This document shows, piece by piece, positions 8,555 to 17,595 of a stretch of 64,000 bases of DNA; within the stretch, counting starts at the first letter, position 1, and each line of letters opens with the position of its first letter. The notes under the pieces were generated by a model. The model saw only the letters and a list, made by a program, of their open reading frames with translations. It was not told the origin of the DNA and ran no database searches. Origin of the DNA: Corynebacterium glyciniphilum AJ 3170. Its GTDB lineage: Bacteria > Actinomycetota > Actinomycetes > Mycobacteriales > Mycobacteriaceae. The translations under genes were made by a program, and so were the position numbers. Location: positions 1,240,001 through 1,304,000 of the forward strand of contig NZ_CP006842.1 in the NCBI RefSeq assembly GCF_000626675.1, given 5' to 3'.

Positions 8555-9576
8555 GCCCACACAGGAAAGCGACAGCGACCGCACACGCCAACATCGCCCT
8601 GATCAAATACTGGGGCAAGGCCGACGAGGCACTGATCATCCCCCGCACGTCGAGCCTGTCCCTGACGCTCGACGAGCTCTACACCACCACCACCGTGGAG
8701 TTCGGCGGGGAAGGCGCCGAAGGCGCTGGCGGGACCGATCACGCCACCCTCGACGGTGCCCCCGTCACCGGTCGCGCGATGGAGCGCATCACCGCGTTCC
8801 TCGACATCGTCCGTGAACGGGCGGGTATCCGGGGTGCTGCGCAGGTGGCATCGGTGAACACGGTGCCCACCGCTGCCGGGCTAGCCAGCTCCGCCTCCGG
8901 GTTCGCGGCCCTCGCCGGCGCGGCAGCCGCGGCGGCCGGTCTCGATCTCGACGACCGCGACCTGTCGCGTCTGGCACGCCGGGGATCGGGGTCGGCGTCG
9001 CGTTCCGTGTTCGGTGGTCTGGCTGTGTGGAACGCCGGGACTGACGATGCCACGTCCTACGCCGAGCCGGTCGCCGGTGGTCAGAGCTTCAGCGACCGGT
9101 TGGCCATCGTCGTACTCGTCCTTGACGACGGGCCGAAGGGTATCTCCAGCAGGGAGGCGATGCGCCGCACCGTCGACACCTCGCCGGACTACGAACCATG
9201 GGTCGCCCACCACGCACGGCACCTCGCCGATGCCCGTGCCGCGATCGCCGACGGCGACCTCGAGCGGCTGGGGGAGGCCACCGAAGCCAATGCCCTGGGT
9301 ATGCACGCCACGATGCGCGGTGCCGTCCCACCGGTCGACTACCTCACCGCAGCCAGCCGTGCAGCGGTGCAGACGGTACAGGCCGCCAGGGACGCCGGTT
9401 TCCCCGCGTGGGCGACCATGGACGCCGGTCCGAACGTCAAGGTGCTCACCAGCGCAGAGCAGGCGGAGGCCCTGAACTCCTGGCTCTACGACCGGCTTGC
9501 ACCTGCTACCCCGGGGCTGCGCACCCTCGTCACGCACGCCGGCCCCGGGCTCACAGTCGAGAAAGGACAGTCATGA
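8551..9576 (+). CDS. mvaD: Diphosphomevalonate decarboxylase
   Basis: A 341-residue GHMP enzyme that converts 5-diphosphomevalonate to isopentenyl diphosphate with ATP. Family marks are ALIKYWGK (16-23), the ATP-binding PTAAGLASSASG (106-117) and the catalytic Asp in DAGPNVKVL (Asp291). Length is normal for the family. The start overlaps mevalonate kinase and the stop overlaps phosphomevalonate kinase, both by 4 bp, so this is a coupled operon. In the usual pathway order it acts after the kinase encoded downstream. Confidence 0.94.
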   Translation: MSPHRKATATAHANIALIKYWGKADEALIIPRTSSLSLTLDELYTTTTVEFGGEGAEGAGGTDHATLDGAPVTGRAMERITAFLDIVRERAGIRGAAQVASVNTVPTAAGLASSASGFAALAGAAAAAAGLDLDDRDLSRLARRGSGSASRSVFGGLAVWNAGTDDATSYAEPVAGGQSFSDRLAIVVLVLDDGPKGISSREAMRRTVDTSPDYEPWVAHHARHLADARAAIADGDLERLGEATEANALGMHATMRGAVPPVDYLTAASRAAVQTVQAARDAGFPAWATMDAGPNVKVLTSAEQAEALNSWLYDRLAPATPGLRTLVTHAGPGLTVEKGQS

Positions 9577-10688
9577 CTGCACCACGCATGGCCGAGGTCC
9601 GTGCTCCCGGAAAGCTCTACATCGCCGGCGAATACGCCGTGGTCGAGACGGGCTTTCCGGCTATTCTCGTTGCCGTCGACCGCTACGTGACCGTACGGGT
9701 CACCCCCGCGACCGGCACCGGACACATCACCTCCGACCAGTTCACACAGAGCCGGGTGGAATGGCACCGCGGGGACCGGCAGATGATCGTCGAACCGGAT
9801 CAGGCACCGTTCGATTTCGTGCTGGCCGCCGCACGCGTCGTTGAGGAGGCAGCGGTGGCTCTCGGCACACCACTGGAGATCTTCGACGTCGACATCACCA
9901 GCGAGCTCGACGACGACTCCGGGCGGAAGTTCGGGCTCGGTTCATCCGCCGCCGTCACCGTGGCCACCGTCCGTGCCCTGTGCGACTACTACCGGCTGGA
10001 CCTGACCAGGATGGAACAACTGAAGCTTGCCCTGCTCGCCAGCATCTCCGTACAGACGTCCGGATCCGGCGGCGACGTGGCGGCCAGCATGTTCGGAGGC
10101 TGGATCGCCTACACCTCCTTCGACCGGGAATGGGCCCGGGCGGAACGCGGCGTCCGCCCACTCATCGACCTGGTGAGCATGGACTGGCCCGGGCTGTCGG
10201 TCCGGAGAGTCTGCCCGCCGGACCATCTGCAACTGCTCGTCGGCTGGACCGGCTCGCCGGCGTCCACTTCCCGACTGGTCGGGGACGTGCAGTCCCGGAA
10301 ACAGGGGGAGGGGATGGACTACACCAGGTTCCTCGCGGAAAGCCGGCGCTGCGTGACCGGGCTGATTGCCGCCCTGGATGACGACGACGCCGCCGGTATC
10401 AGGGCAGGGATCCGCCGCAACCGTGAGCTGCTCCGTGAACTCGGCGAGCACTCCGGCACCACCATCGAGACACCGACACTGCGACGCCTGATCGAGATTG
10501 CCGAAGCCAACGGTGGTGCGGCGAAGACCTCCGGGGCCGGAGGCGGCGACTGCGGTATCGTCCTCATCGACAGCGAAGCAGACGGGGCCGACGGTGGTGG
10601 GATCGACAGTCTGCTTGCGGCCTGGGAACGCGCGGACATCCGCGTCCTCAACCTGCACGACCATCAACCCGACGGGACCATCGAGTGA
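9573..10688 (+). CDS. mvaK2: Phosphomevalonate kinase
   Basis: A 371-residue GHMP kinase that makes 5-diphosphomevalonate from 5-phosphomevalonate. It has RAPGKLYIAGEYAVVE near the N-terminus (10-25), the phosphate loop GLGSSAAV (121-128) and a C-terminal KTSGAGGGDCG motif. The set of residues is typical of bacterial (Gram-positive) phosphomevalonate kinases. ATG at 9573 overlaps the mvaD stop by 4 bp, with GAAAGGA upstream (9561-9567). The product feeds the decarboxylase encoded just before it. Confidence 0.93.
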   Translation: MTAPRMAEVRAPGKLYIAGEYAVVETGFPAILVAVDRYVTVRVTPATGTGHITSDQFTQSRVEWHRGDRQMIVEPDQAPFDFVLAAARVVEEAAVALGTPLEIFDVDITSELDDDSGRKFGLGSSAAVTVATVRALCDYYRLDLTRMEQLKLALLASISVQTSGSGGDVAASMFGGWIAYTSFDREWARAERGVRPLIDLVSMDWPGLSVRRVCPPDHLQLLVGWTGSPASTSRLVGDVQSRKQGEGMDYTRFLAESRRCVTGLIAALDDDDAAGIRAGIRRNRELLRELGEHSGTTIETPTLRRLIEIAEANGGAAKTSGAGGGDCGIVLIDSEADGADGGGIDSLLAAWERADIRVLNLHDHQPDGTIE

Positions 10689-10702
10689 CAGGGAACAAGC
10701 CA

Positions 10703-11788
10703 ATGAGCACCAACCGCAAGGACGACCACGTCCAGCTGGCCGAAGAACTCACCACCGAGGGACGCGCAGCACACCCCGCCGGTGGTTTCCACGACCTGCG
10801 GTTCATGCACCATTCGTTCAACGGCCTCGCCCGCGACGCCGTCGACATCTCCACCACCGTGACGGGCGCACACTGGCCGGTGCCGTTCTACATCAACGCC
10901 ATGACCGGCGGCAGTGAGAAGACCGGACAGATCAACGCCGACCTCGCCAGGGCTGCCGCAGCCACGGGCGTGGCCATGGCCAGTGGTTCCGTCAGTGCAG
11001 CCCTACGCGAGCCCGCGTTGGAACCGACGTTCCGCATTGTGCGCGACAGCGCGCCCGAGGCATTCATTTTCGCCAATGTCAGTCCGGAAGCCTCGGTGGA
11101 GCAGGCGCGCCGGGCGGTGGACCTGTTGGACGCCAATGCCCTGCAGATCCACGTCAACCCGGCGCAGGAACTGGTGATGCCGGAGGGAGACCGCGACTTC
11201 CGCTCCTGGCTCGACCGCATTGCCGAGATCGTCTCCGGGGTGGACGTGCCCGTGGTCGTCAAGGAGGTCGGCTTCGGACTCAGCAGCGAGAGCATCGCGG
11301 AGCTTGTGGAGCGGGGGGCGACCACCGTGGACGTCAGCGGGCGCGGCGGCACCAACTTCATCGACATCGAGAACCACCGCCGGTCACGCCAGGAGTACAC
11401 CTACCTGTCGGGGTGGGGACAGAGCACGCCCGAGTGTCTGCTGGACACGCTGCACGGGCCCGCCGGGGCGCCGGAGGTGGACGTGCTCGCATCCGGCGGC
11501 GTGCGCACCCCGCTGGACGTGGTGCGCGCCCTGGCCCTCGGTGCCCGTGCCGTGGGAGTCAGCGGGCACTTCCTGCACGTGCTCATGACCGACGGGCCAG
11601 AGGCACTGGAGGGGGAGCTGACGGCCTGGACAGATCAGGTGCGCACCCTGATGACACTGCTCGGGGCGGCGGACGTCACCTCGCTGTCGTCGACGGACGT
11701 CCTCGTCACCGGTGAGACGGCGGAGTTCGCGCGGTTGCGGGGTGTGGACCTGCCGTCGCTGGCGCGTCGGCGGACCGCGGCCGGATAA
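10703..11788 (+). CDS. fni: Type 2 isopentenyl-diphosphate isomerase (FMN-dependent)
   Basis: A 361-residue TIM-barrel flavoenzyme that interconverts IPP and DMAPP. Recognisable are the NRKDDHV opening, NAMTGGS (65-71), KEVGFG (187-192) and the FMN-phosphate region SGRGGTNF (212-219). ATG 10703 has AGGGAA 8 bp upstream. GTG 10685, which overlaps the kinase stop by 4 bp, is an alternative start adding six residues. It is the last gene of the operon and converges on leuA with a 5-bp gap. HMG-CoA synthase and reductase genes do not follow. Confidence 0.93.
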   Translation: MSTNRKDDHVQLAEELTTEGRAAHPAGGFHDLRFMHHSFNGLARDAVDISTTVTGAHWPVPFYINAMTGGSEKTGQINADLARAAAATGVAMASGSVSAALREPALEPTFRIVRDSAPEAFIFANVSPEASVEQARRAVDLLDANALQIHVNPAQELVMPEGDRDFRSWLDRIAEIVSGVDVPVVVKEVGFGLSSESIAELVERGATTVDVSGRGGTNFIDIENHRRSRQEYTYLSGWGQSTPECLLDTLHGPAGAPEVDVLASGGVRTPLDVVRALALGARAVGVSGHFLHVLMTDGPEALEGELTAWTDQVRTLMTLLGAADVTSLSSTDVLVTGETAEFARLRGVDLPSLARRRTAAG

Positions 11789-11793
11789 CAGGC

Positions 11794-13566
11794 TCACACC
11801 ACCTTGTTGGCCGCGGCGACAACTGCGTTCATGCTGGCTGCCAGGACCGAGGAGTCCCGTCCAGCGACCCACTGCGCCGGGGACACGGTGTCTTTTCCGT
11901 TCTTCCCGTTCTTGCCGTCTTTCCCACCGGACCGGAACTCCAGCAGGGTCAGGGCATCGCTACCGCTGCCCGCGGTGACACTCGTCTGGGACAGCCCGAT
12001 GACCTCGACGGTGACCCCGACTTCTGCGAGAGCCGTGACGAGCGCCTCCACCGGGCCACAGCCGGTGACAGTGTGCGTAGATTCTTCATCGTCGATCCGG
12101 AGCTGGATCGTGGTTGTCGCACCGTCTGGCGAGGCGGCGTCGTCACCGGTCTGGTAGCCCACAACGCCGATCCGGCCGTCGACGGGGGAGAGGTACTCCG
12201 AGGCGAAGATCTCCCACAGGTGGTCAGCGGTGACTTCCACACCGGTGTCATCGGTGTGGCGCTGGACATGGGCGGCGAGATCGATCTGCAGTCGGCGCGG
12301 CAGTTCGACGCCGTAGTCCTCGCTCAACAGGTAGGCGATGCCGCCTTTGCCTGACTGGGAGTTCACCCTGATCACGGCGTCGTAGTTCCGTCCGATATCC
12401 GCCGGGTCGATCGGCAGGTACGGGATGTGCCAGTCGGCCTGGTCCTCCGGCTGACCATCCCGCGCCGCTCTCGCCCGGTGCTCGATAAAGCCTTTGCGGA
12501 TCGCGTCCTGGTGGGTACCGCTGAATGCGGTGTGGACCAGGTCGCCGACGTACGGGTGGCGGGGGTGGACCTCCATGCGCGTGCAGTACTCGACGGTGCT
12601 GCGGATCCTGTCGATGTCGGAGAAGTCGACCTCCGGGTCGATGCCCTGGGCGTGCAGATTCAGCGCCAGTGTGGCGATGTCGACGTTGCCGGTGCGTTCT
12701 CCGTTACCGAAAATGCAGCCTTCCACTCGTTCTGCACCGGCGAGCACGGCCAGTTCGGCGCAGGCCACCCCGGTGCCGCGGTCGTTGTGCGGGTGCACGG
12801 AGAGGATCACGTTGTCTCGACGGGCGAGGTTCCTGCTCATGTACTCGATCTGGTCGGCATAGACGTTGGGGGAGGCGATCTCTACGGTGGCCGGCAGGTT
12901 GAGGATGACGGGACGGTCAGACGACGCGTCCCACAACTGGGTCATGGAGTCGCACAGGTCCAGCACATAGTCCGGTTCAGTCTGGTTGAAGACCTCCGGG
13001 GAGAATTCGAATCGGACATTGTCCATGTCACCTGCCAGGTTCAGGACGTCCCATCCGCCGGAGAGGATCAGGTCCTTCAGATCAGCTCGGTCGCGTCCCA
13101 GGACCAGATCCCGCCACAGTGGGGCAGTGGCGGTGTACATGTGGATGACGACCGGATTTGTGATCCCCTGGATCGCGGCGATGGTGCGTTCGATGAGGTC
13201 GCGGCGGGCCGGGGTGAAGACCACGATGGTGACGTCATCCGGGGCGATGTCGGTGTCCGCGATCAGACGGACGAAGTCGTAGTCGGTCTGGGAGGCGGAG
13301 GGGTAGCCGACCTCGATCTCCTTGTAGCCGATCGACACCATCAGTTCGAAGAACCGCCGTTTGCGCACAGGATCCATCGGCTCGGCGAGGGCCTGGTTGC
13401 CGTCGCGCAGGTCGACGGGGACCCACAGCGGGGCCGTCGTGAGGCGTCGGGTGGGCCAGGTCCGGTCTTCGTCGGCGAGTGGGACGCTGACTCGGGAGTA
13501 GACGTCTCGATAACGGTGGTAGGGCATCGGGGAGGGGGAGTGGATGGTCTTTGTCGTGCTTGCCAT
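11794..13566 (-). CDS. leuA: 2-isopropylmalate synthase
   Basis: A 590-residue long-form enzyme that condenses acetyl-CoA with 2-ketoisovalerate in leucine synthesis. The TIM-barrel catalytic domain opens with [10 protein letters not shown] and has [11 protein letters not shown]; the C-terminal allosteric domain that binds leucine follows, split by a Lys/Gly/Asn repeat linker ([11 protein letters not shown]). ATG 13566 is used; GTG 13578 is nearer to an AAGGA sequence and is an alternative. The 186 bp up to the divergent gntR gene hold AGTCC/GGACT repeats. Confidence 0.94.
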   Translation of the reverse strand: MASTTKTIHSPSPMPYHRYRDVYSRVSVPLADEDRTWPTRRLTTAPLWVPVDLRDGNQALAEPMDPVRKRRFFELMVSIGYKEIEVGYPSASQTDYDFVRLIADTDIAPDDVTIVVFTPARRDLIERTIAAIQGITNPVVIHMYTATAPLWRDLVLGRDRADLKDLILSGGWDVLNLAGDMDNVRFEFSPEVFNQTEPDYVLDLCDSMTQLWDASSDRPVILNLPATVEIASPNVYADQIEYMSRNLARRDNVILSVHPHNDRGTGVACAELAVLAGAERVEGCIFGNGERTGNVDIATLALNLHAQGIDPEVDFSDIDRIRSTVEYCTRMEVHPRHPYVGDLVHTAFSGTHQDAIRKGFIEHRARAARDGQPEDQADWHIPYLPIDPADIGRNYDAVIRVNSQSGKGGIAYLLSEDYGVELPRRLQIDLAAHVQRHTDDTGVEVTADHLWEIFASEYLSPVDGRIGVVGYQTGDDAASPDGATTTIQLRIDDEESTHTVTGCGPVEALVTALAEVGVTVEVIGLSQTSVTAGSGSDALTLLEFRSGGKDGKNGKNGKDTVSPAQWVAGRDSSVLAASMNAVVAAANKVV

Positions 13567-13684
13567 GGTCGGTGACACGGTCCTTGCTGGGGTTGTCAGT
13601 TCTGTCGGTCGACCGGCGGGATGCTGGGGTCTCCACGACAGGCGGCCGGTCGGGTTACGACCTGCCGTGGCAGCATAGGAGAAG

Positions 13685-13725
13685 AAGTCCGTGGAAGCGC
13701 ATATCTGGACTCTAACATAAAGTCC
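13685..13725. promoter_or_regulatory. AGTCC/GGACT repeat cluster between leuA and gntR
   Basis: AAGTCC occurs at 13685-13690 and 13720-13725, with the opposing GGACT at 13707-13711; the latter two form a 5-9-5 inverted repeat. The cluster lies 27 bp before the gntR start, so it is a candidate site for that regulator or for leuA control. No further evidence is visible. Confidence 0.4.
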
Positions 13726-13752
13726 GCAGACAAGTAGAGGTGTTTACGTTCG

Positions 13753-14421
13753 ATGTCCCAGGTGAAGAGGTCATCCCTGTCGGAACAGTCAGCGGAAGTG
13801 CTGTTGGCGCGGGTAAGGGAGGGGGAGTGGGCCCTGGGCCAGAAGCTGCCCTCGGAGACAACCCTCGCCGCCCAGATCGGGGTGGGACGCTCGACGGCTC
13901 GCGAGGCCATCCGCATCCTCGCAGGTAAGGGCGTTCTGGCCTCCAGGCAGGGATCGGGGGTGTACCTGACGGCGCTCGATGTCGTGGAGGAGTGGACCTC
14001 GACACTGACCAGTTCGGACATCGTGTCAGTGATCGAGGCCCGTCTGGCGATCGAGACCGAGGCGGCCCAGCTTGCGGCGGAACGGCGCACGCCGGTGGCG
14101 CTCCGTGCGATCCGGCGTGCCCTGAAGGTCCGCGACACGAGTCGGGATGATCTGGAGGCGCATGTGGACGCCGACACCGCCTTCCACCGCAGCATCGTGG
14201 TGGCTGCGGCCAATGATGTGCTCACCGACCTCTTCGACAGCTTCACTCCGCGGATCCGTGAGGCGATGGTCGACATGCTCCGGCGTAAGGGTGGATTCGG
14301 TGACGCGGCGGACCAGGATATTCATACGGATCTGGTGGATGCTATCGCGGACAAGGACGCCGCGACTGCCGGCGGAATCAGTCGGTCACACCTGATGGCA
14401 ATGAAGCGTGAGTTCCTGTGA
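13753..14421 (+). CDS. GntR-family regulator, FadR/FCD type
   Basis: A 222-residue regulator with an N-terminal winged helix (QKLPSETTLAAQIGVGRST, about residues 30-48, and GSGVYL) and an all-helical FCD domain from about residue 90, with the metal-site-like DxxFH arrangement in DADTAFHRSI. FCD regulators respond to small carboxylates or amino acids. The last 17 codons are repeated, diverged, 3.1 kb downstream at 17531. It diverges from leuA, which could be a target; that is not shown by sequence alone. Confidence 0.85.
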   Translation: MSQVKRSSLSEQSAEVLLARVREGEWALGQKLPSETTLAAQIGVGRSTAREAIRILAGKGVLASRQGSGVYLTALDVVEEWTSTLTSSDIVSVIEARLAIETEAAQLAAERRTPVALRAIRRALKVRDTSRDDLEAHVDADTAFHRSIVVAAANDVLTDLFDSFTPRIREAMVDMLRRKGGFGDAADQDIHTDLVDAIADKDAATAGGISRSHLMAMKREFL

Positions 14422-14525
14422 GACAGTGACGCCCTGTCATTTTCCGGAGGAGATGACGCTGGCGATGGCGTCGCGAGAGACAGTCAGTGCCTGGATCGAT
14501 TTCTCGATCCGGGCTTGTTCACGCT
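14373..14525 (+). repeat. Direct repeat copy A: gntR-end/merR-end junction
   Basis: This segment matches 17531-17663. The 76 bp at 14450-14525 differ from 17588-17663 at only 3 positions, and the gntR 3'-end part is similar at about 80 percent over 29 bp, with a short gap between. The two copies flank the MFS/FMN-reductase/TetR module. Confidence 0.75.
14450..14525 (-). pseudogene. merR 3'-end fragment
   Basis: Read on the reverse strand this encodes about 25 residues (REQARIEKSIQALTVSRDAI and onward) nearly identical to the C-terminal part of the intact MerR protein at 17539-17925. The 5' part of the gene is absent and is replaced by the 3' end of the MFS gene, which runs into it in another frame. 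It is therefore a leftover of a junction duplication. Confidence 0.75.
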
Positions 14526-16025
14526 CTCTCGCGGAATCTCCGCGTGATTCCGGCATCCGTGTTGTCCGTCATGACTCGAACGGCGCACGAGGGCGGTGGT
14601 TGCGATGGCGGCGATGCCGCATAGACCTGCGAGCGTCATCAGCACAATTCGCCATGTATCAGTGAGCTGCGCGGCCAGGAATCCAGTATCTGTCGTATTC
14701 GGCAGGTTTCCAGTCGCGACTTGTCCAGCGAGGTCTGTGGAGTCGATCCTCCCTGCCAGAATCGTGATGAGAGCGGAACCGAAAACACCGAGGATGAGCG
14801 CATTGGACGTGCCGCGCACAGTGTTGAGCATCCCGGCGACCATTCCAACCTCGTTTTCGCCGACCTCATTCATGGCCTGGGCGTCGATGATGCCAGAGGC
14901 GAGACCAACCCCGGCGCCAAGGAGGATAAGGGGACCCGTCAGCCCGAGTGGCGTGACCATCGGATGCAGAGTTGCCAGCCAGGCGTTGCCTCCTGCGATT
15001 GCAAGGAGCGCGCTCGCAATGATTATTGACGGGGAGGATCTCTTACCGATAAGCCAGCCGCCTACAGCGGGCAGAATCATCATCGGTAGCGTCGGCAGGA
15101 TCATCACCATGCCGGCATTCGCCGCGGTAAGCCCAACTGGGGCTTGGAGGTAACTGGGCAAGAAGTTCAACACGCCGCCGAAGCCGATCGACATCGTGAT
15201 CGCAGCGAGTAACCATCCTTGAAATCCGCGCTGGCGCAGTAGAGAAAGGTTGAGAATTGGGTTGGCCGCGCGACGTTCAATGATCACGAATAGGCCCAGC
15301 AGAAGAGCAATGCAGCCCAGCAGGACGAGAACAGTGGGAGACATCCAACCGAGTGATGAGCCCTGCATGATTGTGAACATGAGAGTCGCTAGGCAGGCGA
15401 TGAACGTGACCGCACCGGCGACGTCGATGCGTGGAGCATTCTCGGCGCGAGTTTCGCTCATTAGCAATGTACCGGCGATCAGAAGCAGGCCAGGGAGTAC
15501 GAACGCGCCGAAACCGAGCCGCCAGCCCAACCCATCGACCAGCCACCCCGAGAAGGTGGGCCCGAATGCCAAACCGAGACCAGAGGTCGTGCCCATTGCC
15601 GCGAACGCTCGAGCGCGCGCTGCGTCGCTGAACGTTGCTCCGAGTATGGCTCCGCCGCCGGCCATCACGCCTGCTGCTCCGAGCCCGGTCAACACCCTTG
15701 CCGACAATAGAATCGCGACGTTCGGAGCAAAAGCGGCCCCGAGGCATCCGAGAGTATAGACCATCGCGCCTGAGCGGTAGACACGTCGCCTGCCGATCGC
15801 ATCACCAAGAGATCCAGCCACGAGCATGAACGATGAGGCGGCCACGAAATAGGCGGTGACGACCCATTGTGCTGCGGGGCCACTCGTATCGAGGTCGGAG
15901 CCGATCTGGGGTACGGCGACCCCCGCCCCCGACATCGACATCGGTAGAGCCAGAAAGCCCAACAGCACGACGGTAAGCGTCACAATGCCCCGTGGCGTGG
16001 CGCGAATGCTGGTGGTGGTGGCCAT
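14484..16025 (-). CDS. MFS drug exporter, DHA2-like
   Basis: A 513-residue transporter with about 14 hydrophobic segments. It has the MFS loop motif GDAIGRRRVY near residue 75 and the DHA2-type RVLTGLGAAG near residue 110. Proton-coupled multidrug export is the family role. The last ~20 residues (from about PRESVNKPGS) are encoded by the merR fragment in copy A of the direct repeat, so the original C-terminus was replaced. The FMN reductase gene lies 11 bp upstream on the same strand, and both face the TetR gene. Confidence 0.85.
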   Translation of the reverse strand: MATTTSIRATPRGIVTLTVVLLGFLALPMSMSGAGVAVPQIGSDLDTSGPAAQWVVTAYFVAASSFMLVAGSLGDAIGRRRVYRSGAMVYTLGCLGAAFAPNVAILLSARVLTGLGAAGVMAGGGAILGATFSDAARARAFAAMGTTSGLGLAFGPTFSGWLVDGLGWRLGFGAFVLPGLLLIAGTLLMSETRAENAPRIDVAGAVTFIACLATLMFTIMQGSSLGWMSPTVLVLLGCIALLLGLFVIIERRAANPILNLSLLRQRGFQGWLLAAITMSIGFGGVLNFLPSYLQAPVGLTAANAGMVMILPTLPMMILPAVGGWLIGKRSSPSIIIASALLAIAGGNAWLATLHPMVTPLGLTGPLILLGAGVGLASGIIDAQAMNEVGENEVGMVAGMLNTVRGTSNALILGVFGSALITILAGRIDSTDLAGQVATGNLPNTTDTGFLAAQLTDTWRIVLMTLAGLCGIAAIATTALVRRSSHDGQHGCRNHAEIPRESVNKPGSRNRSRH

Positions 16026-16036
16026 GACTGCTTGCC

Positions 16037-16648
16037 CTACCGTTCTGCAATTGCTGTCGCGGCTGGTGGGCGAAGTGTAGCGAGGGCCTGAACCCAGCCG
16101 ATGAGCTCCTTGAGCGTCCGTTCCAGGGTCGGCAGATGGTGTTCTGCAGGCGTGAAGGTTCCCGGTTCGGCCATATCGGTGATGGAGAAATCGGTAAACA
16201 ACCCCAGTGCGACCTGGCTGCGCACACAGGCGACTTTGACCTCGGCAAGTGTCATGCGGAGTTGCTCGACTGCCCGAACCCCGCCGTTGAGTCCATAGCT
16301 GACGAAGGCTGCGGCCTTGTCATGCCATTCGGCGAAGAGATAGTCGATCGCGTTTTTCAGAGCTGCAGGGATGGCGTGGTTGTACTCCGGGGTGACGAAG
16401 ACGAACCCGTCGAACGAGGAGATGAGCTTGGCCCATCGACGTGTGTGCTCGTTCCGGTACTCACCAATCGCTGCAGGCACCGGTTCGTCGAGCAGTGGCA
16501 GGTTCACGTCGGCGAGGTCGACGATGGCGTACTCGATACCGGCATCCTGCGGTGTGTGGCTGGTGGCCTGCTGGTGTACCCATCGGGCGACTTGGTCGCC
16601 TCGTCTTCCTGGTCGAGTGCTCGCCACCACGATTGCGATTCTGATCAT
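16037..16648 (-). CDS. NADPH-dependent FMN reductase / quinone reductase
   Basis: A 203-residue flavodoxin-like reductase. The phosphate-binding loop is ASTRPGRRGDQVA (about residues 9-21), and FVTPEYNHAIPAALKNAID is the family signature. Members reduce flavins, quinones or azo compounds. Start 16648 is fixed by GGAGGGA 8 bp upstream; a frame extending to 16729 would cross the operator array. It precedes the MFS exporter by 11 bp, so the pair may reduce and export a redox-active compound under the divergent TetR regulator. Confidence 0.88.
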   Translation of the reverse strand: MIRIAIVVASTRPGRRGDQVARWVHQQATSHTPQDAGIEYAIVDLADVNLPLLDEPVPAAIGEYRNEHTRRWAKLISSFDGFVFVTPEYNHAIPAALKNAIDYLFAEWHDKAAAFVSYGLNGGVRAVEQLRMTLAEVKVACVRSQVALGLFTDFSITDMAEPGTFTPAEHHLPTLERTLKELIGWVQALATLRPPAATAIAER

Positions 16649-16703
16649 CTGGTTCCCTCCGTATGACTTGTACGGGCCACTTCCTGGCCCATGCGCACCA
16701 AAG

Positions 16704-16761
16704 TGCAACGATCGTTGTAGATAGTACAATGATCATTGTAAATAGTGCAAGGGACGTTGTA
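16704..16761. promoter_or_regulatory. Triple TetR operator with 21-bp phasing
   Basis: Three palindromes lie in the divergent region: CAACGATCGTTG (16706-16717), TACAATGATCATTGTA (16725-16740) and the imperfect CAAGGGACGTTG (16748-16759). Their centres are exactly 21 bp apart, so they face the same side of the helix. They end 15 bp before the tetR start and cover the likely promoters. Confidence 0.75.
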
Positions 16762-16774
16762 GTAGGTTGAAGGA

Positions 16775-17446
16775 GTGAACCGGAAACAGGACAGTGACGA
16801 TCCCGAGGCGCGACCGATGAGGGGCAGCCGTGTCGACAAACGACGTGCACTACTTGACGGTGCGCTGATCGTCTTCGCTGAGGACGGGTACGCCCGTGCA
16901 AGCATCGACACCATTGCCCGGAGATCGGGGGTATCTACGCGAACGATCTACAACCAGTTCGGTGGTAAAGCCACCCTGTTTGAGGAGGTGATCGTCGACA
17001 GCGCCCAGCGCACCGCAGACGAGCAGATTGTGACGGTGCGGCGCTACCTGGGGAGGATCGCAAATGTCGAAGACGACTTGATCGAGTTCGGACGAGCGTG
17101 GGTATCGCCTGCCCCTGAACACGCTCCACATTTCGCGTTGGTGCGCCAGATTCATGCGGATGCGGGCCATATCGCCGAGGCCACGCTCCGCGCTTGGCAG
17201 GAGGCAGGCCCACTGCGTGTCCGCAAAGAGATCGCCGAGCACCTGCGCCGCATCGCCGAGAGGGGGCATCTGAATGTCGCTGACGCTGATCTTGCTGCTG
17301 TCCATCTGGTCCAACTCATTGCCGGAGATGTCACCACACGCACTTACCATGGTGCGCTACCGCTCCCCTCAGAGGAACGGTACAGGCTCGCTGATTCAGG
17401 GGTTCATGCCTTCTTGTATGGCTACGGCACCCATGGGCAGTCTTGA
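16775..17446 (+). CDS. TetR-family regulator of the FMN-reductase/MFS pair
   Basis: A 223-residue TetR protein. The helix-turn-helix (DTIARRSGVSTRTIYNQFGG) lies near residues 46-65, followed by an AcrR-type C-terminal domain. GTG 16775 directly follows AAGGA with no spacing, so ATG 16817, 14 codons later, may be the true start. The divergent region holds a triple operator, so it very likely represses itself and the FMN reductase/MFS operon. It lies between the two copies of the gntR-merR junction repeat. Confidence 0.85.
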   Translation: MNRKQDSDDPEARPMRGSRVDKRRALLDGALIVFAEDGYARASIDTIARRSGVSTRTIYNQFGGKATLFEEVIVDSAQRTADEQIVTVRRYLGRIANVEDDLIEFGRAWVSPAPEHAPHFALVRQIHADAGHIAEATLRAWQEAGPLRVRKEIAEHLRRIAERGHLNVADADLAAVHLVQLIAGDVTTRTYHGALPLPSEERYRLADSGVHAFLYGYGTHGQS

Positions 17447-17530
17447 TTTGGAAGTTGACTCCGTCACTCGCGTTATCTGAACCTCTCGCAGCTTTATACG
17501 GCCAACTATTCGGCTCTCATCAGGTTCCGG

Positions 17531-17595
17531 GGTCGGGATCAGCCGGTCGCACCTGACTGCGACGAAGTACGACCTGGCGCACCGGCGGAGATGAC
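17531..17595 (+). pseudogene. gntR 3'-end remnant
   Basis: The forward strand reads VGISRSHLTATKYDL and ends at a stop in 17593-17595. It resembles the last residues of the GntR protein, GGISRSHLMAMKREFL. No upstream gntR sequence is attached. It overlaps the C-terminal codons of the merR gene on the opposite strand. Confidence 0.6.

Noticed and set aside
12427..13575. Forward frame of 382 codons opposite leuA
   Set aside because: Antisense shadow of leuA; no homology-like motif and no ribosome binding site.
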